A stretch of DNA of 64,000 nucleotides from Nageia nagi (taxonomy: Eukaryota > Pinophyta). The translations under genes were made by a program, and so were the position numbers. The DNA lies in NCBI GenBank assembly GCA_050084985.1, contig JBITNC010000001.1:33604001-33668000 (forward strand), in the 5' to 3' direction. Positions 1-12,753 of the stretch are shown one piece after another. How positions within the stretch are numbered: the stretch's first letter is position 1; each line of letters opens with the position of its first letter. The notes under the pieces were generated by a model. The model was given only the letters and a program-made list of their open reading frames with translations, had not been told where the DNA came from and ran no database searches.

Positions 1-950
1 GTATTGTCCCTCTTCTAATACAACTAGGACCAATAATAGTTTAGTTTTTCATTCCATGTCATGAATGGAAATATCTCCTATAATTTTCTCCTAGAAAGAT
101 CTTAGATCCATGAGATGAGGGTAGTTCCATCTACTTTTCATAATCGCATCAAGTTTGAATATGAAGGTTAGATTCACATGGTTGCAGAAGATCCTAAGCC
201 CTATGAATTATATCATTTAGCAGATTTAGAGATTGATGGACTAGAGATTTATCATATCATTTTATTCAATGTTTCACAATAAGAACCACAATCTACATTG
301 GTGAAAATAGAAATAAAACCAAAAGCTATGGAGATTGGTATGGGCATGTACAAAATTTAGACCTTAGACACCATATTTTTTATCAAGGACCTTAAATGGC
401 CTAAAATAGTAAGATTTGAGTAGCGTACATGCTATTTGAAAGGATTAGAAAGGATATGTCTAGTTTAGGTTCATCTTTTGTCATGCATAGTTTACCACTT
501 AAATGATAGGTTTATTATAACAATAGATTATTTTGAATGGAAGGCTAATATAGTTCCTATCACAAAGTGTAAAAATCCAAATCCACCTTGGATTCCCTTA
601 TCGTATTTTATCACTATGCTATGTTATGTGAGTTAGAAACTTATGCTTTTGACATAAACATGTGTACATGTTGTAGGCCTATTTGATGGATGATGTAAAT
701 ATTCTATGGTGAAATTGAAAAATTAATTCTAACATGTTATCTATCATCGTCAATGTTATTGTCCAAGTTGTTTATTGTGTTGTGTAGGAATAGGTGTACA
801 AAGGCAAGATTCTCTCGAGTGGATTGAAAGTTATAGCCTAACAGTGAATTTCAAGATTGTAATGATCTATGTGAAACACCCCAGACAACCACCGATGTGA
901 GAAACCATATATAGATGCATGAGGCAAGGACATCCAACTAGATTGAGAGC
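1..950 (+). other. Degenerate retroelement-like reading frame at window edge
   Basis: No intact gene. In one plus-strand frame, about 130-360, the translation stays largely open with scattered stops and reads like an old polyprotein (for example HMVAEDPKPYELYHLADLEI). A second open-looking stretch lies near 500-600. The composition recalls the gag-protease linker of plant Ty3/gypsy elements, but no catalytic motif is visible, so the assignment is weak. The upstream part lies outside the window. Confidence 0.25.
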
Positions 951-3411
951 CTCTTAGGAATTTGTGTGAGATGTTTGCTTTGTGTGTTATCTAAAATGTA
1001 TTTTGAAAATGTTTATTTCATAAATATTTATTTGGGAATTTATCTAGAAAAGTTAGTAAGCAAGTTAGTGCACTAAGAAAATCCCCTAACAAACTAATGT
1101 TAGAAGGGTATAGTGACACTAAGATGCTAAGTAGGTAAATTGATTAATTAATTATTTTAAAATAAATGATTGATTAAACCTAGGTACTTTAAATAAGTAT
1201 TATTATTATTAATGTAATTACTATTATTTAAGTGTTAAAATAATTATAGTTTTCTAAATTAATTATTAAGAGAATAATTAATGTGGATATTTTAGACTAA
1301 TTCTAATATTAAAGTTAAAATAAATATCATCTATCCAACAGTGAAAAGATAATTTCAATTGGATATTTGATTAATTATTGTTATTATTTATTATATATTT
1401 TAATTAATTAATTAAATAGAAATTAAGTTGTAAACACTAATTTAGAAGTTTGGTTAGGAGAAAATTCAAATGAAATTTTGAATGTATCCTATATCAATGA
1501 AAAGATAAAGTTTATGTGTTTTTACCTAAACCTCACTTTAAATGAAAATTGGGAAAATCTAAGTTGGTAAAAATATAAAAAGATGGAAACTTTAACCTTA
1601 GAGAAAAACTATAAATAAGAGATCAAGGGTGTGATTTGAAGATAATGGAAAATTGCAAAGAGATTATGTAGAACCTAATCAAGGAGCATCTAAGAGTCTT
1701 CTTGATTTGTAAATGATCTAAATTGGATCCATTCTTGTTTGTTATTAATTTATTAAGTGATGATCTTAATTAATTAATTTGTATATTATAATATATTAAA
1801 TGAAATCTCTTTTTAAAATATTAAATATTTTATTGTTATTTTAAATATTAGATTTAATATTTTATTTTATTTTTCAAAGTTGTAATGAAAAATGTGTTAA
1901 GTGAAATAAACTAGATAATAGTTTTATTTTTTATTTTTATAAAAATATTTAAACATATAAAAAAAATTAAAAAAATTATTGTACACTATATTTAAATAAA
2001 TAAATTAGATTTTAAAATTTATAGACAATGTTTTAATTTTCAAATGAATGTTTGGAGGAGACATGAGTTATCCATAGGAAAAAGTTGAGATTGTGGACTA
2101 GTTGTATGCCTCCATAGCTTGTTTTAAGTGTTTTTAAAGTTGGTTTGTAGTGTAGGCAACTACTACAAATTGTATGGCCCCATTCGACTCTCTTCTTGGG
2201 CGATTTTTCCTCTCTTAAACTCTACCAAAATTTTCATTCCAAGTCATGGTATGTTTCATATGTGAGTTTCTAAGAGTGACGATTCTAGTGTAATGTTTTG
2301 TATGGCATCTAAAATAGGTCATGAGAGCCATGAGGTGTATGTAAATGGTTGTATGGGTTCAAGATGTTTCACGTAGCTCCTTTACCCCCATTGTGTCATG
2401 GTATCACTTTCCTTTCCTCCTACCTGATAAACGTGGACACCTATATGTTGTGTATGATTTCTTTGGGGCATAAATCTTAAGATAACATCCTCCTTTTAAT
2501 GGCTTTTGAAGAGTATTGACAACAGCTTCTATCCTTTTTACACCTAGTTGAGTTGCTACTCGCTAGGTTTTAGAAAGCCCTCATGTTTATTTAATTTTCT
2601 TTTAAATTGTTCTAATTCAATTAAGGTACTTTTATTTAGTATTATATTTAGTTTCTAAAATTAAGTGTTAGGAAATTTAAATTTAGAAACTAAATGCTTA
2701 GTAAAGATATTTTTAAATGATAGTTTTAATTTAAATAAGAAGATTTAAATTTAAAAACTATATATATAGTGTTAAATAAAACTAATAATTATTAATTTAA
2801 GAATATTGTTTAATAAAATTTTAAATTTATATATCTTATTTTTTTCTTTTCATATGTTAATAGGAAAGTGTGTTAACAAAATGAAAATTAATGTGTGAAA
2901 GTAAGGATGTTAAAATTATAGTAAAAATAATTTTTTATTTAGTTCTTTTTCGTTAAATGTTATTTTGGATTCTTAGCAAAGAAGTAATGTATGAGTAATG
3001 TTTTATCGATAAAATCATGTATATGCATTTAGGGAAAAAATATCAGATTGTTTAGATCCAAATTAATTCAAGGGTTATCATGTTCCAGTTTAAGGTGATT
3101 GATAACTAATTGTGTCCTTTGAAGACTTTAGAATGAATATCAATTTATGCAGCTTTCCTAAATTTTGTAATGGTGTTATTATTCATTCATTAAAATATTT
3201 AAATGAAGATGATTTATGTAAACATGGATACCTGTTTATAACTTAAAGTACTTTCTCTACTTTAATAAAGTGGTGTTTATTATTGCAGTAACTTTACTTT
3301 ATGGATGTTGTATACTTTTTAATTATTGATGAAATGTTTGTATTTAAATGAAGTTTTTATTACTTTATTTTATTGAATTAAAATATGATGCCTAGGAGAC
3401 AACTCCCTCAC
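951..3411. other. AT-rich intergenic DNA
   Basis: About 2.5 kb without a supportable gene. Long stretches around 1,140-2,040 and 2,590-2,960 are almost pure A/T with short homopolymers. The somewhat less AT-rich block at about 2,040-2,580 has no reading frame I recognise. It ends at the CTATA target duplication (3,412-3,416) of the copia element. Confidence 0.6.
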
Positions 3412-3416
3412 CTATA

Positions 3417-4985
3417 TGATGAAATTAACCCTTTCTAAATTAATCTCTAGTTTACCAAGATCTCAAAAAGGCACTTACAATATCAACACAATAGCATAAT
3501 AACATAAGGGTGAAAGCAAGAAGTTGGGTCCACTTCAAGGGGAAGTGGGGAAAATCCACTAAGTAAAAACTCAATTCAAAAAAATCAAGATCTTGATTTA
3601 GGTTCGAGATCCTAATAAATATCGAGATCTCAATATTTAAAGCAAAAATAAATACAAATATCGAAATCTCAATTTATCAAGATCTCAAACCTAAATCAAG
3701 ATTTCGATTTTAATTCATTAATATTGGGATCCTAATATTTGAATCTATGATTTCACCTCAAATTTAAGCTTGAAAACTTGGCTTGGTGAACCAACATTTA
3801 GCCTTGGACCTACAAGTATATGTTCATGGCAAGTTTAATGAAAAATCTCAACTTCATGCATACATTTGATGGAGTTTTCGATAGAATTTTTTCATGAAAT
3901 TAAAACACATTATAGATTAAAGAGTGTAGATTTCAAATATGTAATTTATTTTACAATTGGATAAGATTTTATATTTTTTAATTATTTTTTAGTTGATATG
4001 GTCTATATGCTTGAAATATGAGGGTCTCATATTTTCTTAATAAATTTTTCTTTGGGGGGAATTATGAAAAAAAATTATACGAGGACAAGCTTCATAGAAT
4101 TCTTTATAAGAATGAAAAAAATTGAAAAAAGATTAAGTTTAATCAAATTATGGTGGACAAAAAATGAGCACTTTTTGAAACCACAAACATTCTTGATACA
4201 AAATTAATAAAAAAATATTGATTCAAAAATTATGGACAAATATCCAAGACAAGATCTAATGTGTTAGGTATCTTTTCCTAAAAGGATTTTAAAAAATACC
4301 TTGATTTTATTCAAATTATGGTGGACAAACACATGCATGGTATGGTCTAAAAATAATTTTTTTTAAGATTTTTGTTCATCTTATCAAATTTTAAATTCTA
4401 TGATCTGGGTATTGGAAAAAAATATATATTTGAAAACTAGACTCTGAAAACTACATTTTTCCATCACTGACCTTTTTTATGATTCCATGTCTAAGTGCTT
4501 CAATTTTTGAAATCAATCATACCCAAACTTGAAAATTAAGAAAAACACTTCCACTTTTTGGCCTTAAAGTGGACCCAACTTCTTACATCCACCCACAAGC
4601 CAATCTCATAAATAACACATATATAAAGTGGTTCCTCCCTCTTTGGAAGTACATCCTTTAAATAATATCTTTTTATTCTCAAGGATCTCTCTTACATAAT
4701 CTCTCCTCTCTCTCCAAAGCCTAAACCTATAGAAAAGCTTGCTTCCAAAATTGTACAATATGATAGGTAGGGTACCTCTCTACTTATAAGAAGAACCCAC
4801 TCTTTAACCTCCCTTTAACCTAAAGGTAAGGTTAAAGATATTTATATATTTAGTCCTCTTTCTATATTTAATCTCATTCCTATTTTTAATCCTTTAATGC
4901 TCTAAGGTATCTAAAGATACTTTAAGCATTTAGTGAATTTATATTAAAAAAAATATTACACAATATTACATTATAAATTCTAACA
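3417..4985 (-). repeat. 3' LTR of copia copy 1, split by an insertion
   Basis: Matches the 473 bp LTR at 12,276-12,748 in two blocks, 3,417-3,507 and 4,595-4,985. The 1,087 bp between them is a separate TIR transposon. Without that insert the LTR is about 480 bp. Minus-strand ends are TG (4,985) and CA (3,417). Confidence 0.93.
3508..4594. mobile_element. Non-autonomous TIR DNA transposon nested in the LTR
   Basis: This 1,087 bp segment is absent from the sister LTR. Its ends are inverted: 3,508-3,548 begins GGGTG and carries AAGTTGGGTCCACTT, and 4,551-4,594 has the same core as its reverse complement. The flanks (ATAA on the left, ACAA on the right, with a single ACAA in the empty sister LTR) suggest a 4 bp target duplication with one C-to-T change. 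A 3 bp duplication of the PIF/Harbinger type cannot be excluded. There is no transposase or other ORF inside. The interior has repeated short words such as ATCGAGATCTCAA around 3,605-3,690. Confidence 0.85.
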
Positions 4986-4994
4986 ATCCCTCTT
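4986..4994 (-). other. Polypurine tract of copia copy 1
   Basis: Minus-strand reading AAGAGGGAT sits directly against the 3' LTR. This is the expected plus-strand priming site. The second copy of the family has AAAGGGAG at the same place. Confidence 0.8.
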
Positions 4995-6049
4995 AATGTA
5001 ATATTAGGATAGAGTGTAAAGAAAAGAAGAAAGAGAGAGTAAGAGAGAGTTCTCCTCTATAGAGATACAAGTGGAGATGAGAACTTTCACATCTTTGAGA
5101 AATAAGCAAGATCTTAATTTGAGACTCACTACAATATCATTTGATAAAATAGTTTACAATACAATCATTAACCATGATTGGTTTCACTGTAAAGAGTAGT
5201 TGATCAACACTAAGTTGACATATGAGCCTCCATGAGCCTGCCCACCTGAAGTAAATAACCTACATTCTCAAGGTGAAACCTGTAAGCTACAAGTAGCTTA
5301 TAAATAAGATCAATTAGATGCATCATATAAATCATTCATATCAATCATAAGATAAATAAACTAAGTAATGACATACATAAATTAATCAATGATGCACTAT
5401 AACTCATCATGAAAATTCCAAGCTAATACTCACAGTCATCTGTTGTATATTAGAAAAATATGTGTTGATCAATAATAAAAAAAAGCACATGCACATATGA
5501 ATCACTCGCATATGGATAACCTAACAGTGCCAACAAACACATATTGATTCCTCACATAGTGATAATAGAAATCAAAATGTACCATGAGTTCCTCACATAG
5601 AGCGAACTAACCTCGAAGGTCTATATTTAAGATCAACACTATATAGCAAAATATCCTCTTAGGGATGAAGTTGTCATCATAAATATGAATTCAACATATA
5701 AATTCAAACTTCACTTTCCCTTGAGGATAACTTCACTAAATATAAGAAACTTTCAAAATCTGCATAATAAAGTTTCTTAAGTGGTCTAGTGAATAAATTA
5801 GGAGAGTCAAAGTCATATGAATAGACCTACAATTGTTCTATCAAGAATATTCTACCTAATATAATGTGCTTGGATTTGCAGTGCACTATAAGACATCACT
5901 AAGATGTCCAGCCATTACTTATAGTCACCAAAAAATAATGTATAAGTAAGGTATATAAATAAAAAACCAAAAAATAAAGTGCACAACAACTTTATTAAGA
6001 AGGAAGAAGTTACAATGGATTCAATAAGAATTCAACCTTTACTCCCTTT
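4995..6049 (-). other. 3' untranslated region of copia copy 1
   Basis: About 1 kb between the RNase H remnant and the polypurine tract, with no reading frame. It is colinear with 60,260-61,322 of the second copy on the other strand (shared runs near CATTCTCAAGGTGAAACC and GTTGATCAACACTAAGTTG), so it is part of the element, not host DNA. Confidence 0.75.
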
Positions 6050-8970
6050 TTGAGGGCAACTTTACCAACCCAATAGAATCCCTAAGCTTGGAGAACTGGG
6101 CTTCAAGAAGGGGCTTGGTGAACAAATCAATAGAGTTAAAGACTGATGGATAATACTGTAAGTGTGGAAGACCATCCAAAACCTTCTCTCTGATGAAGTG
6201 GACTTGGATTTCTATGTGCTTTATTCTTTGATGAAAATATAATTCTTTGCCAAAGTAATAACTGATTGATTATTTAAGGAAACTTGAAATGGATGAATTT
6301 GTTCATACCTAATTTCTTCCAAAATATGCCTCAACCAAATGCCTTCCTAGGCTACAACTGATATTGCATTATATTCAACCTCTATAGTGGAGAGACCAGT
6401 AGTAGGTTGCTTCTTAAAAGCCTAAGAGATAGCACCTGAACCAATACCAAACACATAAGAAGAGGTTGATTTTTTATCATCTCTATCTTTTCCATAATTA
6501 GAATATGAGAATCCTGAGAGAACAAATGAGAGTAACTTGTCATACTTGAGAGTAAGATCCTTAGTACCTATAACATACCTCAAAATTTATTTAACTACAT
6601 TAAGGTGTTCAACATATGGCTTTTACATAAAGTGAGCCATCAAATTCATGGCAAAGGCAATATTGGGTTTAGAGATAGTTAAATAAAGAAGACTACCAAT
6701 TAGTTGTCTATAATTCATAGCATTTATCAATTAAGAATTGGAACTAAGAGATAAAATGATTTCAAGAGAGATTAAGGTTGCAATAGGTTTGCACTCCTCC
6801 ATTCTAAACTTTTACAAGATATCTAACATATACTTAGATTGATTAAGATAAGTACAATTCTTATATTGGTACACTTGCATACCAAGGTAGTAGTGCAATA
6901 GAATAAGGTTATCATTTCAAAATTTGCTTTGAGTTTGGATATACACTCTTGTATGAGGACTATATTATTCTATATAATCAACAGATCATCCACATAGAGA
7001 AAAATAAAGATCAAGTCTTATCCTTAGTTGAGTACATAAAGATATGTGTAATAGAAGCATTTAGAAAATACAATATCCTTAAATAATCTTGAAATATTTT
7101 TGTACCAAGCTCGAAGGGATTTCTTAAGCCCATAAAAAAACTTCTTTAACTTGCAAATAAAAGATTCTTTTCCTTCCACAACAAACCCATCTAGTTGGCT
7201 CATGTAGATTTCCATATCTAAGTTCCCATTGAGAAAAGTACTCTTAATATTAAGTTGAAAAACTTTTCAACCTTAAGCTATTTAAAGAGTAAGGATTACC
7301 CTAATAGTAGGCATCTTTACCACTGAAGCAAAGGTTTTCTCATAATCAACTCCTTATTTTTTAGCAAAACCCTAGCTACTAACCTTGCTTTGTATTTTTC
7401 AATCTCGATAATTGAATTGTATTTGACCTTATAAATCCATTTATTACCAATCATATTTCATTCATTGGGATAAGGAACTAAATTCAAAGTTTGATTCTTC
7501 ATTAAAATATCATACTCCACATTCATTACATTTATCCAGCACTCATGCTTGGAACTTTTTTAAAGGATGAGGGCTCATTCTTGCTATTAATTTTGGTAAA
7601 TAAAGAAATATTAATGGTCATACTTCTTGTTATCATTTGTATTAGAGAGTTTTGTTTCTTAGATGACATATCCACACTAGCATCCATCCAATTAGGTGCA
7701 ATAGAAGAATTATCACCCTCATCAAGGTTTTCATAAGAAGTAGACTCTTCAAGAAGTTTATTGAACTTTACATCCCTAGACATAAAGACTGCTTTGGATG
7801 AAAGTTGGTATAGCCTATAGCCTTTATGCTGGTTATCATAGCCTATAAAGATACACTTTTCATATCTTTTATCCAACTTCTTCCTTTTCTTAGGAATAAT
7901 AAAGGTATAAGCATCACAGCCAAAGACCCTGAAGTGAGAGATGTTAAGTTTCTTCATTCAAAGTTTTTTCTTCAACTACTTTTGTAAGACATTTGTTTAA
8001 TATGTAGATCATAGTATTTATAGCTTCACCTCATAAGAATCTAGGATAATCTCCTAACATAAATTTTTCCATTTTCTAAATGGTCCTATTTTTTCTTTTG
8101 GCTACACCATTTTGCTGAGGAGTGTAAAGGATCATAAACTACCTTTTGATTTCATAGTTGTTACAATAATTATTGAATTTTTATTATTATACTCTCCCCT
8201 ATTATTAGATCTTAAAATTTTGATTTTGAATTCAGATTGATTTTCAACCAAGAATTTGAAATCTTTGAAACTATCAAAGGTTTGATCTTTGTGCTCTAGA
8301 AGATAACCAAATATCATCCTATTGAAGTCATCAATAAAGGTCAAGATATAAGATGCTCCTCTAAGAGACTTGGTAGGAAATGGACCTATCAAATCTAAAT
8401 TCATAAGCCAAAGAGATTGAGTTGCTCTAGTTACCTTATCTTTTAAAATTTTTTATCGATTCATTTTACCTAGGATGCATTTCTCACAAAGACCAATTGT
8501 AAGTGAAATTGTAGGCAAACCTTCCATAAGATCATGATCTTTCATAACTTGAATGTTCTTATGGTTTAGGTGGCCTAATCAATGGTGTCAAAGATTTCCT
8601 TTAGAGAAAACAGTAGTTACAAGGTAAATATTTATTAGAGATTGATCCATAATGTAAAAATCATCTTTTACTGATCCTTTCACCAAAATGGTAAGACTTT
8701 TTTTCATGCACCAAGAGTGCGAGTTAAACTCAAAAGAGTAACCCTTCCTTGCAACTTGAATTACGAAAAGAAAATTCATGGTAAGTTTAGGCACATAAAG
8801 CACATTCTCAAGAATCTTTTCTTGAATCAAAACACTCTCAATACCTTAAACTTTAAGAATAGAATTATCACCTATCATAACTGCATCTTTTGTATACTTA
8901 TGAAAATTTTTAAACTTAGTATTTTTTGAAATACATGTGATTAGTGCATCTAAAATCAATAATCTAATCA
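6050..8970 (-). pseudogene. Copia pol remnant: protease, integrase, reverse transcriptase, RNase H
   Basis: Read on the minus strand from 8,970 down. The protease signature survives as a D..x-TNHM stretch (about 8,970-8,935). Next come a GAG-pre-integrase zinc region (GHLNH near 8,560, CEKCILGK near 8,480) and the integrase core (about 8,404-8,130, with FIDDFNR and a GEY motif). The integrase C-terminal part ends near 7,532. Reverse transcriptase has KLKKFFYGLKKS at about 7,150 and a YVDD active-site box near 6,990, followed by the RNase H region to about 6,050. Frameshifts and stops interrupt every domain, so no functional polyprotein can be made. Domain order PR-IN-RT-RH defines Ty1/copia. 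Confidence 0.93.
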
Positions 8971-9900
8971 TTTGAAAAAGTGCGAGACATAGAGTAAAAC
9001 ATAGCAACATAAGTAGAAATCTTATTCTTCTTCTTATTAATCGATTTATTTTATTTTTCATATCATTTTTCACCTTATTCTTTCTTTTACTTATAGTAAT
9101 CGGATTCCTTATGACCATATATGTCACATAAATTACAATTTTTATCAAATTTAAATTTGATTTTTTTTTACTTATCATGATCATAATTCTTTTTATTTCT
9201 ACCTTTCTTGAATTTCTTCTTAGGAGCATGAGAACCCTTCTTTTAGTTATGGCTCTTTTTTTTGAAGTGAGACTTCATTGGACCTAGTGCCACAGAAGGC
9301 TCCTTAAGAGTGGTGATCAACACTTTATTATTAAATATTTTATCATGTTTCAAGAGAAGTCTTCATATATTTTATGAGGATAACACTTCTTTTTTATCAT
9401 TAATCCTAGTTTCAATAATAATCATAAAGTGATTAAATTTAGTATAGAGGCTTTGAAGGATGATAAAAGTAAAAAATTCATTATTGATCCAATTGCAACC
9501 ACACCCCACAAGTTAGGTCCTATGATTAATAACCTTATTTAGATATATTACCATACTTTCATTTTCTCCTTGACATGATTGGAGTAACTTTTGAAGAATG
9601 GTTAACCTTCTGAAGTATTTGGTGTTGAGGTAAATACTCTTTAGTTTATCCCGAACTTCTTTTGAAAAGTTTAAAAAAGATATCATGAGGAGGATTTTAT
9701 TTGAAATAGCATGAAAAATCATAGAATTTTTCAAATCATTTTTTGTATTATAAGTTTCAAGTTCCTTCTCTCCTGATGGAGCAACTTGATTTTTACTAAC
9801 AATCGTCCAAAGTTTACATGATTAAAGTTTTGCTTTCATCCTAGATTTTCAAATACCATAATTGGAACCATCTAAGATATGCTTGGATGCAAAAGAGTTT
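8971..9900 (-). pseudogene. Copia gag remnant
   Basis: Minus-strand fragments upstream of protease. A UBN2-type gag stretch lies at about 9,734-9,513 (contains LQKLLQSCQGENES). A zinc-knuckle-like CNLCDIYGHKESDYY lies near 9,150-9,100, where the last cysteine is replaced by tyrosine. A lysine-rich tail follows. Frames are broken by stops and shifts. The likely gag start lies near 9,900 but is not certain. Confidence 0.8.
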
Positions 9901-10602
9901 CACATTGCTATAAAATAATATGAAGGTGATAAATAATGTAAGCATACATGTTAAATTTAAAATATTAATCATACAAATACATGTTTAAATTAATCAATAA
10001 ATCAAATGCTTAAATTGTTAATAAGAATAATAATTATTCATCCATCATTTTCCATCACCAAGTATAATTGTAAAGAGAGAAGAGTTGACGTTTATTTTCT
10101 TATCTAAAACTAGGCCTTCACCTGAATATTCATAAGGAGCCCAGATCCTACCAATCCTCAACTAGTTTGCTTTAGGCAATAATATTCTCTCATAAGAAAA
10201 AGTACTAGCTATTTTTTAAGGTTGTGATGTATATTGTATAGTCCAAATTAATTATCTTGATTAAATTTTCAATTTTTCTCCTAGGTTATTAAGATAATCT
10301 CTGAATGGATGGGCAAACATGTGGTATCACTACACACATGCTTCTCCATCTATATGAAGTTAAATCTAGACCATCAGAGGACTTAGGGGTAATTAAGAAG
10401 TACAAACTTTTCACCACTTAGATTGTTAGGTTAAAAAGCTCCAATCTGCCTTATCCTCACCTCATGGCTTCCCAAATAAGTCATGTTGTAGAATAAATGT
10501 GCGAATGTGTTTATTTAAGGAAAATTATTTTCAATGTTTGAATACTTTATAAATAAAATAAATATGCAAAACTACATCCAACATCATCCATAAGTATGAG
10601 AC

Positions 10603-10745
10603 AAAGAGTCCAATGAATTTTATTACAAATCCTAATGGATCTCTTTACAAAGGTTCATTAATTTTAAGTAACAACAAATGAACCTAAGAGTCTAATGGGT
10701 TTTGTTACAACCCCTAATGGATCTCTACACAAAGGTTCATTATCA
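10603..10745. repeat. Two-copy direct repeat in the copia leader
   Basis: Two imperfect copies offset by about 84 bp, each containing AGAGTC(C/T)AATG, then CCTAATGGATCTCT and AAAGGTTCATTA. It is non-coding and inside the retrotransposon leader. Confidence 0.75.
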
Positions 10746-11130
10746 AAAAAATGAGAAATTCTCTCCCTATTACTTAAAAATAATTTATCATCAAAAAATT
10801 CATAGAAAAAAAAATATTTAAGATAACTTTTATCCATCCACATGCATTAGGACAATTTTAAACTAAGCATTAAAATTTTTTATCCACATAACAATAATCA
10901 TGCATTAGGATAAAATATTAAACTATGAATTTAAAAAAATTTATCCATCCACATGTGTGCAAAATAGCAATAATAATGTATTTAAGATAAAACATTTAAT
11001 CCATGTATTTATAAAATATCTTAAGTAAATAATTTCCCTTTTTTATCTTAAATGCATATTTAATAAAGTCTCTTATTATAATTTGCACTTAGGTAAATTA
11101 TAATTTAGCAAATAAAGAAATATTAGCCTT

Positions 11131-11520
11131 AAAAAATTGCCTGTAATGAATTTAAAAAAATTAACATAAAAAACATTAGACTTTAAATGGCAATTAATGC
11201 AACCTTTAGCTCATACTATTTTTTTTAAATGAACAAATATATATAGAGAGAGAGCTTTATATTATATGCATGCATTTTTTTAAATATATTACATGTGGGC
11301 ATTTTTTAGAGAGCTTTATATTATATTATATTATATATCTCTAAAAAATGCCCATGTGTAATATATTTAAAAAAATGCATGCATATAATATAAAGCTCTC
11401 TCTATATATATATTTGTTCATTTAAAAAAAATAGTATGAGCTAAAGGTTGCATTAATTGCCATTTAAAGTCTAATGTTTTTTATGTTAATTTTTTTAAAT
11501 TCATTACAGGTAATTTTTTA
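11131..11520. repeat. ~390 bp near-perfect palindrome in copia leader
   Basis: Two arms of about 190 bp, centred near 11,325. The left arm begins AAAAAATTGCCTGTAATGAA and the right arm ends with its reverse complement with few mismatches. The arms include the words GGTTGCATTAATTGCCATTT / AAATGGCAATTAATGCAACC and GGGCATTTTTTAGAGA / TCTCTAAAAAATGCCC. Comparison with the second copy (57,900-58,060) shows that the left arm is in native orientation and the right arm is an inverted duplicate. Single-stranded DNA or RNA would form a very long hairpin. Confidence 0.93.
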
Positions 11521-11810
11521 ATTTTTTAGAGAGCTTTATATTATATGCATGCATTTTAAGATATATTATATAATATAATCTCTCTAAAAATGTTGCATGT
11601 AATATAAGTTCTAAAAAGCATGCATATAATATAATCTCTAAAAAATGCTGCAGTTATTTTTTAAAATGCATCAGTGATATAAGCTCTAAAAATTCATGTG
11701 TAATATTTAAAAAATGCTGCAGTAATAGATCTTAAAACTACAAGCATTATTTTTATTTTTAAATGCATGCATATAATATAAAGCTCTCTAAAAAATAATG
11801 CATGTATTGC
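11521..11810. repeat. GCATGC/AGAGAGCTTTATATTA tandem units
   Basis: Repeated blocks of TTTTTTAGAGAGCTTTATAT followed by TATGCATGCATTTT in both orientations, also seen at 57,755-57,925 in the second copy. They are leader repeats of this copia family. Confidence 0.75.
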
Positions 11811-12260
11811 ATGCAATTTATTTTTACAAAATATTAGTATTGTAAAAAAAATGCAATATAGCTATAGTAAAAAATTGAAAACTTTAATCAATCTACACTC
11901 AGTAAACTGCAATTAAGCTATAATAACACATCATACTATATTTAGCAAATTACTCAAAATGCATTACATATTATTGTACTATTAAACAATTACTAAAAAA
12001 TTCAACAACATTAGTAAATATTGCATCAATATCATAAATTGAACAACATGTTTATAAAAAAAACAAGATATTTCTACTTAACAAATTTGCTAAAAGACTT
12101 TACAATCAAAGAATCAAATAGTTAGTAATATAAGCAAATTTTCACAAAGAACATGGTAGGAGGAAGATTATACCTTGAAGCCTTTTTTTATCTCAACAAA
12201 GTAGATGGAGAAAGAAGAGGAATGGATTTTAAGGATGTTGAAGAGAAGCCTCCAAGAATA

Positions 12261-12273
12261 GCTCTAATACCGC
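12261..12273 (-). other. Primer-binding site of copia copy 1
   Basis: Minus-strand GGTATTAGAGCT two bases inside the 5' LTR. It resembles the plant copia site complementary to initiator methionine tRNA (usual core TGGTATCAGAGC). Confidence 0.8.
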
Positions 12274-12275
12274 TT

Positions 12276-12748
12276 GATGAAATTAACCTTTTCTAAATTA
12301 ATCTTTAGTTTACCAAGATCTCAAGAAGGCACTTACAATATCAACACAATAGCATAATAACACAATCAATCTTACAAATAACATATATATAAATGGTTCC
12401 TCCATCCTTGGGAGTACATTCACTAATTAAGATCTTCTTATTCTCAAAGACCTCTCTTACATAATCTCTCATCTCTCTCCAAACCCTAAACCTATAACAA
12501 AGTTTGCTTCCAAAATTGTATAATATGAGGGGGTTACATTTTATATTATGAGAATAAACCCACTCTTTAATCTCTCTTTAACCTAAGGGTAAGGTTAAAG
12601 ATATTTATATATTTAATCCCTTTCTATATTTAATCCCCTTCCTATTTTTAATCCCTTAATGCTTTAAGGTATCTAAAGCTACTTTAAGCAATAAGTGAAT
12701 TTACATTAAAGAGAAATATTACACAATATTATAGTACAAATTCTAACA
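12276..12748 (-). repeat. 5' LTR of copia copy 1
   Basis: 473 bp. On the minus strand it begins TGTTAGAATTTGTA and ends CA at 12,276. It is homologous to the split LTR at 3,417-4,985 and to both LTRs of the second copy. The CTATA target duplication follows at 12,749-12,753. Confidence 0.93.
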
Positions 12749-12753
12749 CTATA

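Larger units (their letters stand above)
9901..12260 (-). other. Long leader of copia copy 1
   Basis: About 2.3 kb between the primer-binding site and gag, without coding sequence. It contains a two-copy tandem repeat (10,603-10,745, offset about 84 bp), repeats around ATCCATCCACATG (10,850-10,970), the palindrome at 11,131-11,520 and GCATGC-rich tandem units at 11,521-11,810. The part around 11,030-11,325 is colinear with the leader of the second copy (57,920-58,118). Confidence 0.75.
3417..12748 (-). mobile_element. Ty1/copia LTR retrotransposon, copy 1 (decayed, with nested insertion)
   Basis: Full-length but dead copia element on the minus strand. The LTRs (3,417-4,985 and 12,276-12,748) start TG and end CA. 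Identical 5 bp direct repeats CTATA flank the element at 3,412-3,416 and 12,749-12,753, which fixes both ends. The primer-binding site lies inside the upper LTR and a polypurine tract inside the lower one. Gag, protease, integrase, reverse transcriptase and RNase H remnants follow in copia order between about 9,900 and 6,050. It is 9.3 kb long, about 8.2 kb without the nested transposon. That is long for copia because the leader is about 2.3 kb. The LTRs and coding region match the element at 56,700-61,808, so both belong to one family. Confidence 0.95.
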
